DNA of 64,000 nt from Phoma sp. XZ068 (lineage: Eukaryota; Ascomycota; Dothideomycetes; Pleosporales; Didymellaceae), in assembly GCA_004835665.1 (NCBI GenBank), contig RBKR01000017.1, positions 992,001 to 1,056,000 of the forward strand, read 5' to 3'. The notes below the pieces were generated by a model, which saw only the letters and a list, made by a program, of their open reading frames with translations, was not told the DNA's origin and made no database searches. Shown one piece after another: positions 1-11,499 of this stretch (position 1 is its first letter; each line of letters opens with the position of its first letter). The position numbers and the translations under genes were made by a program.

Positions 1-1267
1 CTTCTCAAGTTGTCGAGCATCACTGTGCGATAGGCCTTGCCTGATTTGCTTCTGGTCTAAGTTCTTCACTACGAAATACCCATGACCCAAGGCAAATCGC
101 CGTCCCTCTAGTGTTCTCGCAAGTTCCGCTGACGACGAGCCAGTAGGGAGCCGGTCGGGCTTGGTCAAGACACCTGCAAATAGAGAGGTCAATTATGGCC
201 GAACAAATCAAGATTCGATAAACTCACCAATGCAGCGGCCGGTTGCCTTGAGACTTCGGGCAAGTCCCGCAGCTGTCGAAGTTGCGATGTCGTTCTCCAG
301 CGCCGTCGTAACAAGCACTAGCGCTTCTGGGTCTTTCACATACATGGACACGAGGTTCTGAACAAGCGGGACTGTGTATGCCTCTTCCTCGGTCTCTGCC
401 TGCCCAATCAGACCTGGGAGGTCGTAGAAACCCAGAGCCGGTAGATCTGGCTTCCTGATGGAGATGCCAACAGGGTTAGGACTGAACAATGTGCTGTGCA
501 TCTCGGTACTCCTAAACGAGGGGTTCAGGAACAGCCCATGATCTACCAATGGGCTCAAATTTGCGCGCTGAGCGCAAGCAATAAGCTCCCCGAGTTCCGC
601 TGGATCGCTGGTCTGCGCAAATGGAATCTTTGTGGCGCCAGACGATGCCTGAGTCCAGCCTGGGAACTCTGTGTCCTCGTTTTGTCCAGGGTGGCGAACG
701 TCGAAATGGCGAAGCAGAAAGACTTCAGCGTGCCAATCAGAGCTAGAATCCTTGGAGGGTTGCATGTCGATGAACAATGGAACGCGAGTGCAGGTACCCG
801 TATCTCGTGGCGTCTTGATGCCAGAGATTGCTTCAATTACTGAAGACTTGCCTGTAGATTGCTGCCCTACAGAAGGACCATTAGTATACCGAGCTCAGCC
901 AGGTAAGTATATGAAATTCACTGACCAAGCACTACGCAGCGGGGAACCGAGATCTCCTGTGTGTTGAGTCCGAGCTGGGACAACTTGCTAGCAATCGACA
1001 AAGCCTCCTTGACGTGGGCACCAAGAGGGCCGACCTCATCAGTGGCAGGTACACCATGTTGCGGATATTCTGCACAATTTCAGTATCTATTTCCTAAGCA
1101 TTGCGAGGCCACTTACCGGGCTGGAAGGTGTCGTCGTGGTGTCCATGGTTGTCACCATCTACCGGTGTATCAGTGAGAGGGGTATCTGCGAGCGTGCCAT
1201 CATCGCTGGGTGCAGACGGCGTCTTCACGACTGACCGACGGGCCCGATGCTGTGCGGCACCTGCCAT
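1..1267 (-). CDS. Dynamin-family large GTPase, N-terminal part, cut by the window edge
   Basis: The minus strand spells a dynamin GTPase domain split over four exons, 1117-1267, 926-1069, 228-866 and 1-173 (continuing off the window). All three introns (47, 59 and 54 nt) have GT-AG ends and are phase 1, and joining them restores the family motifs: P-loop GQQSTGKSS, the G3 motif DLPG and the G4 motif GVLTKPDRLPTG. About 50 residues of polar, disordered sequence precede the domain, starting at the ATG at 1267. Dynamins assemble on membranes and use GTP hydrolysis for scission or fusion. The middle and GED regions are not in the window, so I cannot say whether this is Vps1, Dnm1 or, more likely from the divergent N-terminus, one of the fungal Mx-like dynamins of unknown role. 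Confidence 0.9.
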
Positions 1268-2260
1268 ATTGGTGGTGGGGTGGTAGAGTTGTCGAGATGG
1301 GCAGTTGCTATTATGAGAGCAAGTTGGTGGGAGGAAGTTGTAGATAACAAGGCAGCAACCACGCTAAAGCGAAGGCACAGCAAACGGTGACGGTGGGTCT
1401 GGAGCAACATATTGGATCCGGAGCAGGTCGAGGTGAAGGTGAATTGATTGGCGTAGCGGCAGGCTAACCTATCACTCCATTGGGGTTCAAGATTGGTCGA
1501 CAGTGCACGGCCAAATGAGTAAGTGGTCCAGAGCAGCAGGCCGAAAACACGTGGGAGAAGTGTGTCACACGTGTTCAGAGGAGTACGAATATGAGTCGAC
1601 GGCAACAAGGTGGATGGAGTAGACATGGTGAGACAGCCTTGCAGCTTGAAAGGCTTGAAGGAGTGTATGTGAAGAGTAGTAGTAACGTAGCAGTGTTTGC
1701 AGGGTTACGCTAGGCGTCATAGCGGTGGTAGTGAGGGTGGTGAGTGCGGTGAAGGTGAAGTAAGAGACTCACCCTTCCTACATCCGTTGAATAGCTTGAC
1801 CATAGACAGCTTAATATTCGCATACTATGCGACAATCGCGACTGCAGTCTCACAATACATGTTTTGTTGCAACCACATTACATGGCCTGGCGATACGCGC
1901 ACGTGATCATGGATTAGGATAAGTTCGAAGGCGCATGTTGAAGGTTGAAGGGGCCAGATTTCATCTACAGTAGTGAGCGATACATTACATGCACACAACA
2001 ACACATAGAGAAAGTGCACAGGATGACCATACAGATGTTGTTGGTTGGCGATGCGGCCAGTGGATGGGCGTCGAAGACTACGGAAGTCGCGACCGGCACT
2101 GCCGAGGTTTACCCTTGAATAGCGCAAGGACTCAAGAAAAGATTGGAGCGCATCATCGTCACTCTCCGTCCCACCCGTCGTCCAGCATCACGCCCACACC
2201 CATCTCGTTTCGCCGTTTGTTGTCGTCATCTCGGTTGCCTCGTCTCTATCATAACAAAAG
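1268..2260. other. Divergent intergenic region
   Basis: This 993-bp stretch lies between the divergently transcribed dynamin-like and TIM17 genes. It should hold both promoters and 5' UTRs. Open frames here (for example 1225-1626 on the minus strand) have no recognisable content. I see no RNA gene or repeat. Confidence 0.6.
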
Positions 2261-2853
2261 ATGGATCATTCCCGCGATCCCTGTCCCTGGGTCATTCTCA
2301 ATGACTTCGGTGGTGCCTTTGCCATGGGTGTATGTGCACACGCGCGTCTGAGCTCTATGCATCAGCTAACGTAGTTCCAGGCTGTCGGTGGTGCAGTATG
2401 GCACGGAGTAAAAGGCGTATGTGTGCAATGCCTGGATGCATTGCCATTGTGCTGACAAAACATCGACAGTTCCGTAACTCTCCCTACGGCGAACGACGCA
2501 TCGGCGCCATCACAGCCATCAAGGCGCGCGCACCGGTTCTCGGCGGCAACTTCGGTGTCTGGGGAGGACTGTTCAACACATACGACTGCGCAGTCAAGGG
2601 AATACGAAAGAAGGAGGACCCGTGGAACGCCATCATCGCAGGATTCTTCACCGGCGGTTCGCTCGCAGTACGAGGAGGTTACAAGTCGATGCGCAACGGC
2701 GCGATATCCTGCGCCATCCTTCTGGCCGTCATCGAAGGTGTCTCTATTGGTTTCAACCGCATGATGGCCGACAACACCAAGCTCGAGGCGCCCCCGCCAC
2801 CACCCACAGACGCCGGCGCATCACCAAGCGGCGGCATGGCTATGGCCGCGTAA
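2261..2853 (+). CDS. TIM17: Mitochondrial import inner membrane translocase subunit TIM17
   Basis: Three exons (2261-2329, 2381-2416, 2470-2853) give a 162-residue protein, close to the usual ~158. The first exon encodes MDHSRDPCPWVILNDFGGAF, the classic Tim17 N-terminus, the second AVGGAVWHGVKG, and the third FRNSP followed by the Gly-rich transmembrane segments (GGNFGVWGGLFN, AIIAGFFTGG). Both introns have GTATGT donors and CAG acceptors. Tim17 is the channel-forming partner of Tim23 in the TIM23 complex, which moves presequence-bearing proteins across or into the mitochondrial inner membrane. The tail is Pro/Ala/Gly-rich, as is common in fungi. Confidence 0.96.
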
Positions 2854-3612
2854 ATTTCTTTCTCGACATAATGGCCCAAAAGTGGGAGTTTTATAATTTC
2901 AAGACGTTCAGCATGGGTTCCGGATGAGGGATGTCATTTGGATGGTTTGCATTTACCGTGGGCCAGATTTGGTAGCGGTCGGCGTTCGCACTCTCCTCAG
3001 CTTCTGTGCTATACCTTGTATCATACATCGACATGATCTGTACAACTAGCGGCGGCGTCTCGAGACGGAGACATGAGCTCATGGAAAGCTGTTCAATACC
3101 CTGATATCCTTTCGTTCGTCCAGTACTTCACGTACGACTGCCTCGTCCAGCTCACAGCACTAGGTTGCCCTACCAATCTCACTCCGCAGATCCTTGGCCT
3201 TTCGTGGCACTTTCCATACGCCGATAAACACATACAATCATGGCGGAGGGACAGCACAGAATATCATGCTGTGTACCAGTCGACCAATAAACCGTTCATT
3301 GACGCTGAACAGTCCACAGATAGGCGCGAGCGCGCTGCACAAGGGATCAAAGAGCGTGCCACGAGTCTGCTAAGCGCCTTTCTAAAGCCATTTCGACCAA
3401 CCCATTACCATGCACAGCGAAGCTATTATCACGTGAACGGTGCCAAAGGTCAAGCCGGGAAGAGCAGCGACACATACCAGAATGGAAGAGACAACGACGG
3501 AGTGGGACAGATACTGGATTTATATCCATAGCTCAACCTAGCGCAAAGCCCTATCAACTTCTCGCTCTTCACAACGAACAGGAATCGGACTCATCCCTCA
3601 AGGTCCACGTCG
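2854..3612. other. Intergenic region between convergent genes, with one doubtful ORF
   Basis: This region lies between the TIM17 stop and the 3' end of the RRM gene on the other strand. It contains only the doubtful ORF listed separately at 3073-3531. I see nothing else in it. Confidence 0.5.
3073..3531 (+). CDS. Possible small hypothetical protein (152 aa)
   Basis: An uninterrupted 152-codon frame from an ATG follows TIM17. The translation has no signal peptide, membrane segment or motif I recognise. It is polar in the second half and ends close to the 3' end of the convergent RRM gene. It could be chance coding within the two genes' 3' regions. I list it only because of its length and the lack of a better explanation. 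Confidence 0.25.
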   Translation: MSSWKAVQYPDILSFVQYFTYDCLVQLTALGCPTNLTPQILGLSWHFPYADKHIQSWRRDSTEYHAVYQSTNKPFIDAEQSTDRRERAAQGIKERATSLLSAFLKPFRPTHYHAQRSYYHVNGAKGQAGKSSDTYQNGRDNDGVGQILDLYP

Positions 3613-4797
3613 CTACCATGGTGCATCGTTCAGGCTTCGCATCCGCTTCTTGCAAAACGCACAACCCACGCAATGTCGGCTCCGCATCAACACATCGGTG
3701 CTTGTCGTCGCTGGCAAAACCCAATATTGAGGTTGAGAGGTCCTCGGAACCTGTGTGACTTTGCTAGAGCCTCGTTCGGCCTGTGAGCTATCGCTTCTTT
3801 GCGATTGAGTTAGTACTACACCTTGCGGCGTCGTGGAGGACCATTCGCATGACATCGTGTTGGACGGAGATTGCTGAACCGAGATGCGAGGCACCGGCGA
3901 AGCAGTTGCGACTGCGGCTGTGGTTTGTGATGGACCAGCAGTGGCTGGCGGTACCCGTGATTGCACAGGCCTGGAAGACACGATGAGCGGACTTGTGAAC
4001 GAGCCTCTTGGCGGAGGAGGGAAGTGAGTGTTTCGGATGTTGCCGTTTGCTGGAGGAGTAAGGCGGTTTGATCCATTCGGTACAGTACTGCTATCAGAAC
4101 CAAAAGAATTGACCGTTTCGAAGCGAGGTGAATGTTCAGTTACTTCCGAATCGGGCGTTATCCGTGAAGGCGTAGACTGCTCAGACCTCACTCCTCGCGT
4201 GACATCCGCCCAGCTCACACCATTGCTGGCCTTGCGCGCTGCAATTACCGGTTCATTGATCACGTGTTCCACCGTGTCCTTCGCGCTGTCCGGCAATTCT
4301 GCCTGCATCTCCACCTTTTGATCGGCATCATACTTCTCAACCTCATCTTTGTCTCCGCCAGGACTCGGCCACATCTCCTCGTACAGTGACCAGGTATCTA
4401 TACGCCCCTTACGCGTCTCGCGCCTAGCGACCGTCGATAATCTCGCATTGTACCGTTCAACATTGATAACCATATTATCCACCATCATCCCGTCCGTCCG
4501 CTGCTGTGCCTCATCCGCGACCATTCCATACGGCAGTGCAACCATGAGCGTAGTTATCCGCGACTGGGGATACAAGTTCTTGACTTCGAGCGGATCATAC
4601 TGCATGTACAAGCTAGCGATGTGCGCCGCCGATTCTTGTGGTACATTCTTGACGAAGAGCATTTGTTGTGCGTGATATCGATGTTGTGCCATCATGGCCA
4701 GTGGAGTTGGATGATGGGCGCGATTGGCGTGAGTATTATGCTGAGAGTATGTGGAAGAGGTGTTTGATATATTTCGCTGGGGTGGGAAGTCTCCCAT
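3613..4797 (-). CDS. RRM-like domain protein of unknown function
   Basis: A single exon encodes 394 residues. Around residues 45-118 there is an RRM-like pattern: LFVKNVPQESAAHIASLY resembles the first strand and helix, followed by LKN-type linker, RITTLMVALPY and a final strand NMVINVERYNA. The rest is low-complexity Ser/Thr/Pro-rich sequence, and a short Cys-containing tail (CVGCAFCKKR) ends the protein. An RNA-binding role is inferred from this fold only. The target is unknown. The aromatic RNP residues are not well conserved, so it may be a degenerate RRM used in protein contacts. Confidence 0.75.
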   Translation of the reverse strand: MGDFPPQRNISNTSSTYSQHNTHANRAHHPTPLAMMAQHRYHAQQMLFVKNVPQESAAHIASLYMQYDPLEVKNLYPQSRITTLMVALPYGMVADEAQQRTDGMMVDNMVINVERYNARLSTVARRETRKGRIDTWSLYEEMWPSPGGDKDEVEKYDADQKVEMQAELPDSAKDTVEHVINEPVIAARKASNGVSWADVTRGVRSEQSTPSRITPDSEVTEHSPRFETVNSFGSDSSTVPNGSNRLTPPANGNIRNTHFPPPPRGSFTSPLIVSSRPVQSRVPPATAGPSQTTAAVATASPVPRISVQQSPSNTMSCEWSSTTPQGVVLTQSQRSDSSQAERGSSKVTQVPRTSQPQYWVLPATTSTDVLMRSRHCVGCAFCKKRMRSLNDAPW

Positions 4798-5069
4798 TGT
4801 GAAAATGCGCTGAGTGAGTGAAAAATACGGTATAGCGATACTACGTCATGTGATGCTTTTGGAGGTGAATGTGGAGTGGGAGAGGCATTTGTGTGTTTAT
4901 TGATGGTGTGTAGCGGTGTTTTCACCTACATTGAAGGAGCGTTGGGATGGATCATGCTTTCCACGTGGAGGAGAAATGGGAGTGACGAACATGAGATGAA
5001 GGAAGAAGCCGCGAAACGCTGTAGGAGCTTGATAGATGACTTAGAAAAGTTTCCTACGGGACCAACGGA

Positions 5070-5669
5070 CTATGCGCTATAGACGGCGATAGCACCGTCG
5101 AAGGCCTGATCCAAAATTCCCTTGCCCAAGCCCAGTAAGCCTGCATCACCTGCTGTGACCTTCGGCGTCAAGGCAGCAATGAGATCGCCGGTGTGTTTCT
5201 TCAAGATCTTAAGGTCCAGCAAGACAATAGGAGCCGTAAGCGTTTTCTTGAATGTTGGGTACTTTGGCTCGTCAGTCAAGCAATCTTTGATATCACTACT
5301 AGTACATACTTTTGACTTCAGTGCATCCAGTGATGCTTGGATCGGACCAATACCACTAGCGAGCGCATTCACAATACTCGAGCTCTCCGCCGCCGAAAAA
5401 TTAGCGCTCTTCTTCGCGATGTGCGTTGCTTTCAAGATGGTAAGGTCGACCTTCGTCTCAGCGCTGACGACACCAAGAGCCTGTGGCAGCAGACCAAGTA
5501 AGGAGCCATCGAATTTATTGACGGCCGTCGTCAATCCGGTAACAGCGTTGTTTAGGTCGTTGATTGTGGACAGAAGTTGGGGTGCGAGACTTTGAGATTC
5601 CTGGCGAGGCTCAACCGGAAGCGCTGAGCTTACCGTCAGGATGGAGAGGAAGAGTAGTGGGAAACGCAT
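5070..5669 (-). CDS. HsbA-family secreted cell-wall protein
   Basis: The intronless 199-residue frame begins with a clear signal peptide (MRFPLLFLSILTVSSALP) and continues with the alpha-helical, Ala/Leu/Ser-rich repeat-like sequence of the hydrophobic surface-binding protein A / galactomannoprotein family (PF12296). The family's two conserved cysteines are visible in KVCTSSDIKDCLTD. Aspergillus HsbA coats hydrophobic surfaces and recruits cutinase-type esterases, and related Mp1 proteins bind lipids. A cell-wall or apoplastic location is expected. Family assignment rests on my reading, without a profile search. Confidence 0.8.
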   Translation of the reverse strand: MRFPLLFLSILTVSSALPVEPRQESQSLAPQLLSTINDLNNAVTGLTTAVNKFDGSLLGLLPQALGVVSAETKVDLTILKATHIAKKSANFSAAESSSIVNALASGIGPIQASLDALKSKVCTSSDIKDCLTDEPKYPTFKKTLTAPIVLLDLKILKKHTGDLIAALTPKVTAGDAGLLGLGKGILDQAFDGAIAVYSA

Positions 5670-6993
5670 CTCGAATTGATTTTGCTATTCACCTGAACTG
5701 GAGCCAATGGGTAACGATAGCGTTGCAAGGACTGTGCCGGCACCATATATCCTCTAGAAACGACTTCACATGACCTACCATCGACACAGAAGTTCCGAGG
5801 TAGCACCCAACGCATAGTCTTTACCATAAACTGATGCAGATTTGAGCAACGGTCCAGCTCTTTACCAATCGCATGCCAGTCGACCGTTCCCAAGGCGATG
5901 ATTATGTAGATCCTCAATCTAATGTTCATGAACTAGTCAGCATTTACGAAAGCTTAACCATTTTGGTACGACGTCCGAAAGGCTTGCCAACTTTAAGTTG
6001 TATGTTGATGTACTTTGACAAGGGATTTTGCGGGGCCCCGCCTTTCACAGGCATCGGCCTCGGCATCAGTACTCACGTACAGGCACGTGCCTCCCGACAT
6101 CTTACATCTTCAGCTCTTCTCGGACGGTGCGAGCTGTATTGTAATATCTATGCACGATATCACATATGTGAGGTATATGTGGTATATGATTTCTCCCATG
6201 GCTGAAGGCTGGTATGGGCCAGGACCAACTTTGGAATCGCCGATCACCTCTCGTTCCGACGTGTGTAAGAGAGCTGCAACAAGATCCCCGCAACTTTCGA
6301 GTGTACTGCCTTCACAAGATAAGACTGATCTTCATGGTTACATTTGTATTCCGTGCATGTCGGTGTACGGGAGTTGCTGCGAAAGGTGGGTGAATTGCTC
6401 AGTCGACTGTGCGTGGCGGTGGGAGGGCGGTAAGACGGACACAAACTTGATTGAGACCTATCTGTCGTCTGAAAGATATTCCAGAGGTGTGTCAGCCCTC
6501 CATGACCCACCTTACGATGTTGTGATAGAGTGAGTCGTCTCAATACGGCGCTAGCGCCGGACCTGCGTCGCAACGTTCGCTTCCCGAGGCTGCGCCTCCT
6601 CTCGCTCACCGACGAAGTCTTAACACAGCTCAAAGCATACGTTAATCTCAATCGGAACATAACGTACATCCAGTCGGCCTCATTACTGCAATTTCTGCCA
6701 CAATGTATTCATTTTTGTATCACGTAGGTGGGGCTCAAAGACCGCAAATAGTAAGGGTTCCACATCTGCCTTTGTGCAGATCAGGGCCGCCCTTACACAC
6801 GCGACAAATATAGACATCACAGCACTCATGACCCACATGCAGAAGTCAAACAAAGGAAACATGTTTGCATTGTCATTTCATACACACATGTGTAGCAGCA
6901 CATTAATTTTTCCGCTGGGCTGTAGCTCTGCACGGGCTTGTACTGTTCTTCTATAAGCCTGCGTCTCCACCCACCGACATATTCACACCAGCC
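5670..6993. other. Gene-free region (1.3 kb)
   Basis: Both strands carry short open frames (6015-6533 plus, 6244-6669 minus) whose translations look like noise, with mixed composition and no motif. The HsbA promoter lies at the left end and the promoter of the SAT4-type gene at the right end. No tRNA or repeat was seen. Confidence 0.5.
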
Positions 6994-8519
6994 ATGAACG
7001 TTTTTCGGAGAGCAGAGGAGAGCGCTGCACTAAGCCGAAGGAGTATCATTAACATCGTTTCCTGGGTCCTTCTCGCGCTCGTCATCGCGACAGTGATCGC
7101 TCGCTTTGCGGTGAAGCTTTCAAGGAGGACCAACCGAAGGCTACTGGCACCGGATGATGTTTTCTTACTACTGGCAGCTGTAAGAAAAATCAAGTCAAAG
7201 TGATGTACAAATTCGCTAAGAAAGACCAGCTCTTCAGTCTCGGACAGACAGTAGCCGTATCAATACAGTGGAGAGAGACAGGTGGCCAGCGAGAAGGGGT
7301 TGTGTTGTTGAATGATGAGACCATATACCAAAAAGTATGATTTCACTTTGCAACTTTCCATCAGTACTTTAGCTGACGATGGCAGTCTTCCTACGTGTCC
7401 AGCATCCTCTTCATCGCCAACATGGGCTGTGCCAAGGTATCCATTGCTGTTGTGATGCAAAAGTTGTTTACAGGGCGTCTTTTTGAATACACATCGTACA
7501 TCCTTGCGCTTTTCACGGCTGGATGGACGCTCAGCGGAATTTTGGTCACTGCTTTCCAGTGCCGACTACCAACGCCTTGGGATGTTTCGGAGACAAACAA
7601 ATGCATCGACATCGTAGCATTCGGCAACTATCTTGCATCGACAAATATTGTCACTGAAGTCCTGCTGGTGCTGGTACCACTTGCGGTTTGGACAAAGGGA
7701 TGTCCAGTTGGCAACCGCTTTTATGTGTCCCTTGCGTTTTGGTCCCGGTTGAAGCAAGTATCCCTGCTGATCAATGTTTGGTATTATACTGACGTGTCTA
7801 GTATCATTGCAGCAGTTAGCGCGCAGCTGTACTTCTTCAACGCTTCTGTGACGTCTTCCTCAATTCTAGACAGCTGGGCTACCACATTATGCATGCAGAT
7901 TGCTCAAACATTATCTGTCGTCAGCGCATGTCTACCAGGGTTGCATCCACTGGTTGCCAAAGACATGGACGATACCGCCTCAGCGCACACCACAATTAAC
8001 GAGAACGGATCCCGATGGGACGAGAGAAGGTTTGGGTCATTCTCTTCACACAAATCAAAGCCCAGTATCGACTCACAGGACACATTTGAGCCTGTTGAAT
8101 CGCCATACTGCCGTCCGCTCGCAACTCACGGCCTTGTGCGATCGTCTCCTAGCTCCGACTCCTACAGTTTCCCTCGCATCCCTTCAAATATTGCACTGCC
8201 ACTCTCCACACCAGAGCCACCTGTAAACGTATTCAATCGTTTAATAAGAAGCTCGTCATCCCTGGACCTGGATCCTCTAGGCACACCCAGGAACGTCGAT
8301 GATCTTGGCTGTCTACCAGCTCCTGACTGGGATGATGACGTGGAGTCGGGGAGAGAGAGTCCTGATCGAAGACCGACTTCAGAGTATGTGTTCAACAGGT
8401 CAAAGGTCATTTCAGTGCCAGAAGAGAGGAATATGTTCGATATTGGAAAGGAGTGGAAACGGTTTGTGCCGCCGCTGCCGACACCTAAGATGCTGAAGAA
8501 TCCGCCGAGAGCATTTTAA
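6994..8519 (+). CDS. SAT4/PTH11-type (rhodopsin-like fungal) integral membrane protein
   Basis: Exons 6994-7179, 7230-7334, 7386-7753 and 7802-8519 give about 458 residues. The first ~280 residues form the seven-helix module common in fungal SAT4/PTH11-like proteins (PF20684): NIVSWVLLALVIATVIARFA, the RRLLAPDDVFLLLAA motif, GCAKVSIAVVM, and SVVSACLPGLHPLVAK at the last helix. A ~180-residue Ser/Pro-rich cytosolic tail follows. PTH11 itself is a non-canonical GPCR in rice blast, but most paralogues are uncharacterised. The third intron (7754-7801) has a GC donor, is 48 nt long and lacks a stop, so the frame reads through it. Family alignment from memory favours its removal, giving FWSRL-N-IIAAVSAQLYFF. 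Confidence 0.85.
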
Positions 8520-8784
8520 TATAGTATTAATGTAAATGGCTGACATTGTTCAACCTCAACCTCCTGGTTCAAGTTATTGCACGGTGAAGTGAAGAAACAG
8601 TGCAATCCAATGTAACATCATATTCCCCTTCATCCAAGTCATAATGCATATTTCTAGCATGTAAAACGCGTTGGTGCCATTTTCCAAACCGAGCGAGTCA
8701 TCCTCCCAGACAAGAGACAGGTTCGACCCAGCCACCGCTCAATATACAGCACAAAGGTTGACTCTTTCCAATTCAAGTTTCACT

Positions 8785-9453
8785 ATGGACTATCCTTCAG
8801 AGCAGCTAGCATGCACAGCCATGCAAGATGTTTCTATTGCTCATAACTCTGACTCCGAGACATACCCTGTTCCGTCAATGCCTTACTGCCCCTTCAACGG
8901 TCCAGCCATGAACAAACAACCCGCAACGCCAGCCGGTCAATCCAACGTCAAGCACAACACTCCATCACCCCAAGCCCTTCCCATCCCCAGCAATAATGAA
9001 CAAACTACAACCCCAACCCAATGCCCAACTCCCCCGCCCTCACCAATCCTCATTAGCACGATCAGTTTCTACTATACCGAACACACCCGCCGCATCACAC
9101 CCCACCACTTCACCCGCCTAACCGCCCTCCTCCAGACCCCCTCCGGCGCACGCACCCTCCGCCTCTACAAAATCTGGCTGACATGCGTAGGCTGGCAACT
9201 ACGCGACTTTCCGCTACCGCCGCCCGGGACCGAGCTGGAGGTGCTGAGCTTGATGCTGGCGGTGGAGATTGATGCGCGGTGGGGGACGGTGAAGGGGCGT
9301 GATGGTGAGGGTGAGGGTGAGGGTGAGGGTGATGGGGGTGCTGGGAAGGGTAGGTGGGCGGGGGTGATGCCGGTTATGAGTCCGGTTGGGCATCCTTGTT
9401 ATCCTTATTGGTTGCCCGAGCTGGAGGGGGATAGTGGTGATGAAGTGGAGTAG
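8785..9453 (+). CDS. Hypothetical protein with Pro/Thr-rich N-terminus
   Basis: From the first ATG at 8785 the frame gives 222 residues. The N-terminal half is disordered (Pro, Thr, Ser, Gln). The centre (ISTISFYYTEHTRRIT through LYKIWLTCVGWQLRDF and LEVLSLMLAVEID) looks folded. A GE-repeat loop encoded by a GGTGAG hexamer run follows. No known domain was recognised. An upstream continuation of the frame lacks an ATG. Confidence 0.55.
   Translation: MDYPSEQLACTAMQDVSIAHNSDSETYPVPSMPYCPFNGPAMNKQPATPAGQSNVKHNTPSPQALPIPSNNEQTTTPTQCPTPPPSPILISTISFYYTEHTRRITPHHFTRLTALLQTPSGARTLRLYKIWLTCVGWQLRDFPLPPPGTELEVLSLMLAVEIDARWGTVKGRDGEGEGEGEGDGGAGKGRWAGVMPVMSPVGHPCYPYWLPELEGDSGDEVE
9304..9333 (+). repeat. 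GGTGAG hexamer repeat (5 units) inside a CDS
   Basis: Four perfect GGTGAG units and one GGTGAT unit encode a (Gly-Glu) run in the hypothetical protein at 8785-9453. Hexamer slippage would change length without changing frame. Confidence 0.9.
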
Positions 9454-9645
9454 AGAGGTCTGTAGGGAGTTTGAATTGGATATCGAATGTTTGTGGAAAG
9501 GTTCGAAGTGTGATGGTGATGATTATGGCACTCGATGTGCCCCTGATATTTATTTTTGCAATACCACAAGGAGTTATGTTTTCCTACTTACGAGTTACAG
9601 TATGTACTATGGTACACTATGTTGACCAGACATTTACCTCCCACT

Positions 9646-11499
9646 TCAAACCTTCCTGCGACGGATCCTTGCAGCGATTTCCCCGGTTGGTGTCATAGTT
9701 CCAAACGCAACCTTATTCCACACCGGATCCAATTTCCTCGCACCCTCAGGATCCACAATCTCAACTTCATACCGCCCCAGAAAAATACACAGAGTTACAA
9801 GCGCCATATCCCTTGCAAACAAGCGCCCAGGACACCTGTGCTCGCCTCCTCCAAAAGACGTCCAGTTCCCGCTCAACCCCGCCTCGTTATAGCGCTCATT
9901 CTTACCATCGGGCGTAAGGAATCTCTCGGGCCAGAACTCGGTTAATGGCCGTTTGACGGCTTGAGGGCGTGTTCGAGCCCAATCGGATGTAAATCGCGCA
10001 GTGTATGTGTTGAGGATCATAACGGTGACGCCCTTCTCGACGACGAACCGATCGTCGAGCTGGAATATAGGGGCAACGACTTCTCGAACGACAGCATTCC
10101 GAGCGTAGAACCGAGTAGCCTCCGCATGCAGCGATTGCAAGAACGGCGAGGTTGCTAGCTGAGCGTAGTCGACGTCGGACGACGCAGTGCCGGTGTTGTG
10201 TTGAAGCTCGCGGAGGACTTTTTGATACAGAGTCTGGTCGCGGAGGATCTCGTATAGGAACCAGAATGTCACAGGAATGCTAAGACTTGTGCCTCCGTAC
10301 AGTAGCCCGAGGGTCTGAGCCGCTCTGCCGTCTTCGCCGTGGCCGGGCAGAGGAGCGTACATTTGCTCGCGTTCCTGCATGAGTGGGGATCCAGCTACAG
10401 CGTCCCAGTCTTTGTTGACAGCGTCTTTCTCGCGCAGAGCATCGGACTTGCGGCCCCAGGTTTTGATGTGTTCGAGTAGACGCTCCCGTGCGCCGTGTGC
10501 AGCTGGGGCGAAACACCGCGGGAGGCCCATGAGAAGAATGTCAGTGCCTTCGATGAAAGTCCATAGATCTTCGGATAGTCCGGGATAGGTCTCGACTATG
10601 GCAGAACCAAGGAGGGTTTCGCTTACAGCGAGAGTGATTTGATGCTTGAAGAATGTGTATAGGTCTGAGATTTCCACCCACCCGTCATTGGATGCTGTCG
10701 CCATGACTGTGGACATGCTCCGATCGAGGATCTCTTGTAATTTCTTGTCCATTGAGATTAGTTCTGCTCCCGTTGTTTGTGTCCTGATTTGCAGCATTGT
10801 GATGTTGTCAAGACTGTGTCCCGGCGTTCTATAGTAATCAACGGCTTCTTGTGGACTGCCCATCAATTGACGCATAATATTATTGTGAACAAAGATGTTG
10901 GCATCCAGCTCCGGTGCCACAAGCGCCTTCTTTACATGTTTGGAATCAAGAAGGATGAGTATCTTCCGTCCTGCTGCGTCCACGAAGAACGGCGTGCCAT
11001 CGTCGTACTTGAGCCTGCATGCATATATCAGTATGATCGTTAATGGAGCATATCAGTATTGGGCATGGTGCAGTCTAGTCGCTGGGAGTTGGCAGCAGGA
11101 TTCGCTACCCTGAACACCAGTTGAAATATGATTCGCGTGTATCTTATCTTAGCCGCTCTTGAGGTCCAACTTGGGCGTGAAAATCGGCGAGGGCGTTTGT
11201 CGAGCAGCAAGCACCACATAATGTGAGATTTGATCTTACAGAGAGCTGGCGACAAAGCGCTTAGCGCTGTAAGCCATGTGGAGGGCATGGCGGAGCCCTG
11301 GAAGCCAGTGTGGCAGTGTTGGGGGTGCAATACCAGAAGCTCTGCCGTTTTTGATCGCATTGAAACGGTGCTCCGAAATGATCCTTGTGCAGACGCAAAT
11401 TACGGCGATAGCAATCAAAGCTTGCACAAATACATTTTCATGGACAATGTTTGAAAGAAACGAGCTCTTGGCGTCAGTGGCTGCCGTTGAAAGCCCCAT
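9646..11499 (-). CDS. Cytochrome P450 monooxygenase, microsomal type
   Basis: Two exons (11240-11499 and 9646-11014) join in matching phase to 542 residues. Exon 1 carries a short lumenal leader, a membrane anchor (FVQALIAIAVICVCTRII) and a Pro-rich hinge (PPTLPHWLPGLRHAL). Exon 2 carries the P450 core: an I-helix region (LGLLYGGTSLSIPVTFW, lacking the usual acidic residue before Thr), the ExxR motif (EATR), PERF-like FWPERF and the heme-cysteine loop FGGGEHRCPGRLFA. The overall pattern resembles the CYP7/CYP8-like fungal P450s often labelled 7-alpha-hydroxylase-like; the substrate is unknown. The 225-nt intron is long for this window, so a small extra exon cannot be excluded. The gene is divergent from the Ala/Pro-rich gene. 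Confidence 0.9.

Noticed and set aside
1225..1626. 133-codon minus-strand frame upstream of the dynamin-like gene
   Set aside because: It overlaps the first dynamin exon in another frame, and its Leu/Ser/Thr-rich translation shows no motif; most likely 5' UTR sequence.
6015..6669. Overlapping long frames on both strands
   Set aside because: Neither has a credible start context, domain or signal; both are of random appearance.
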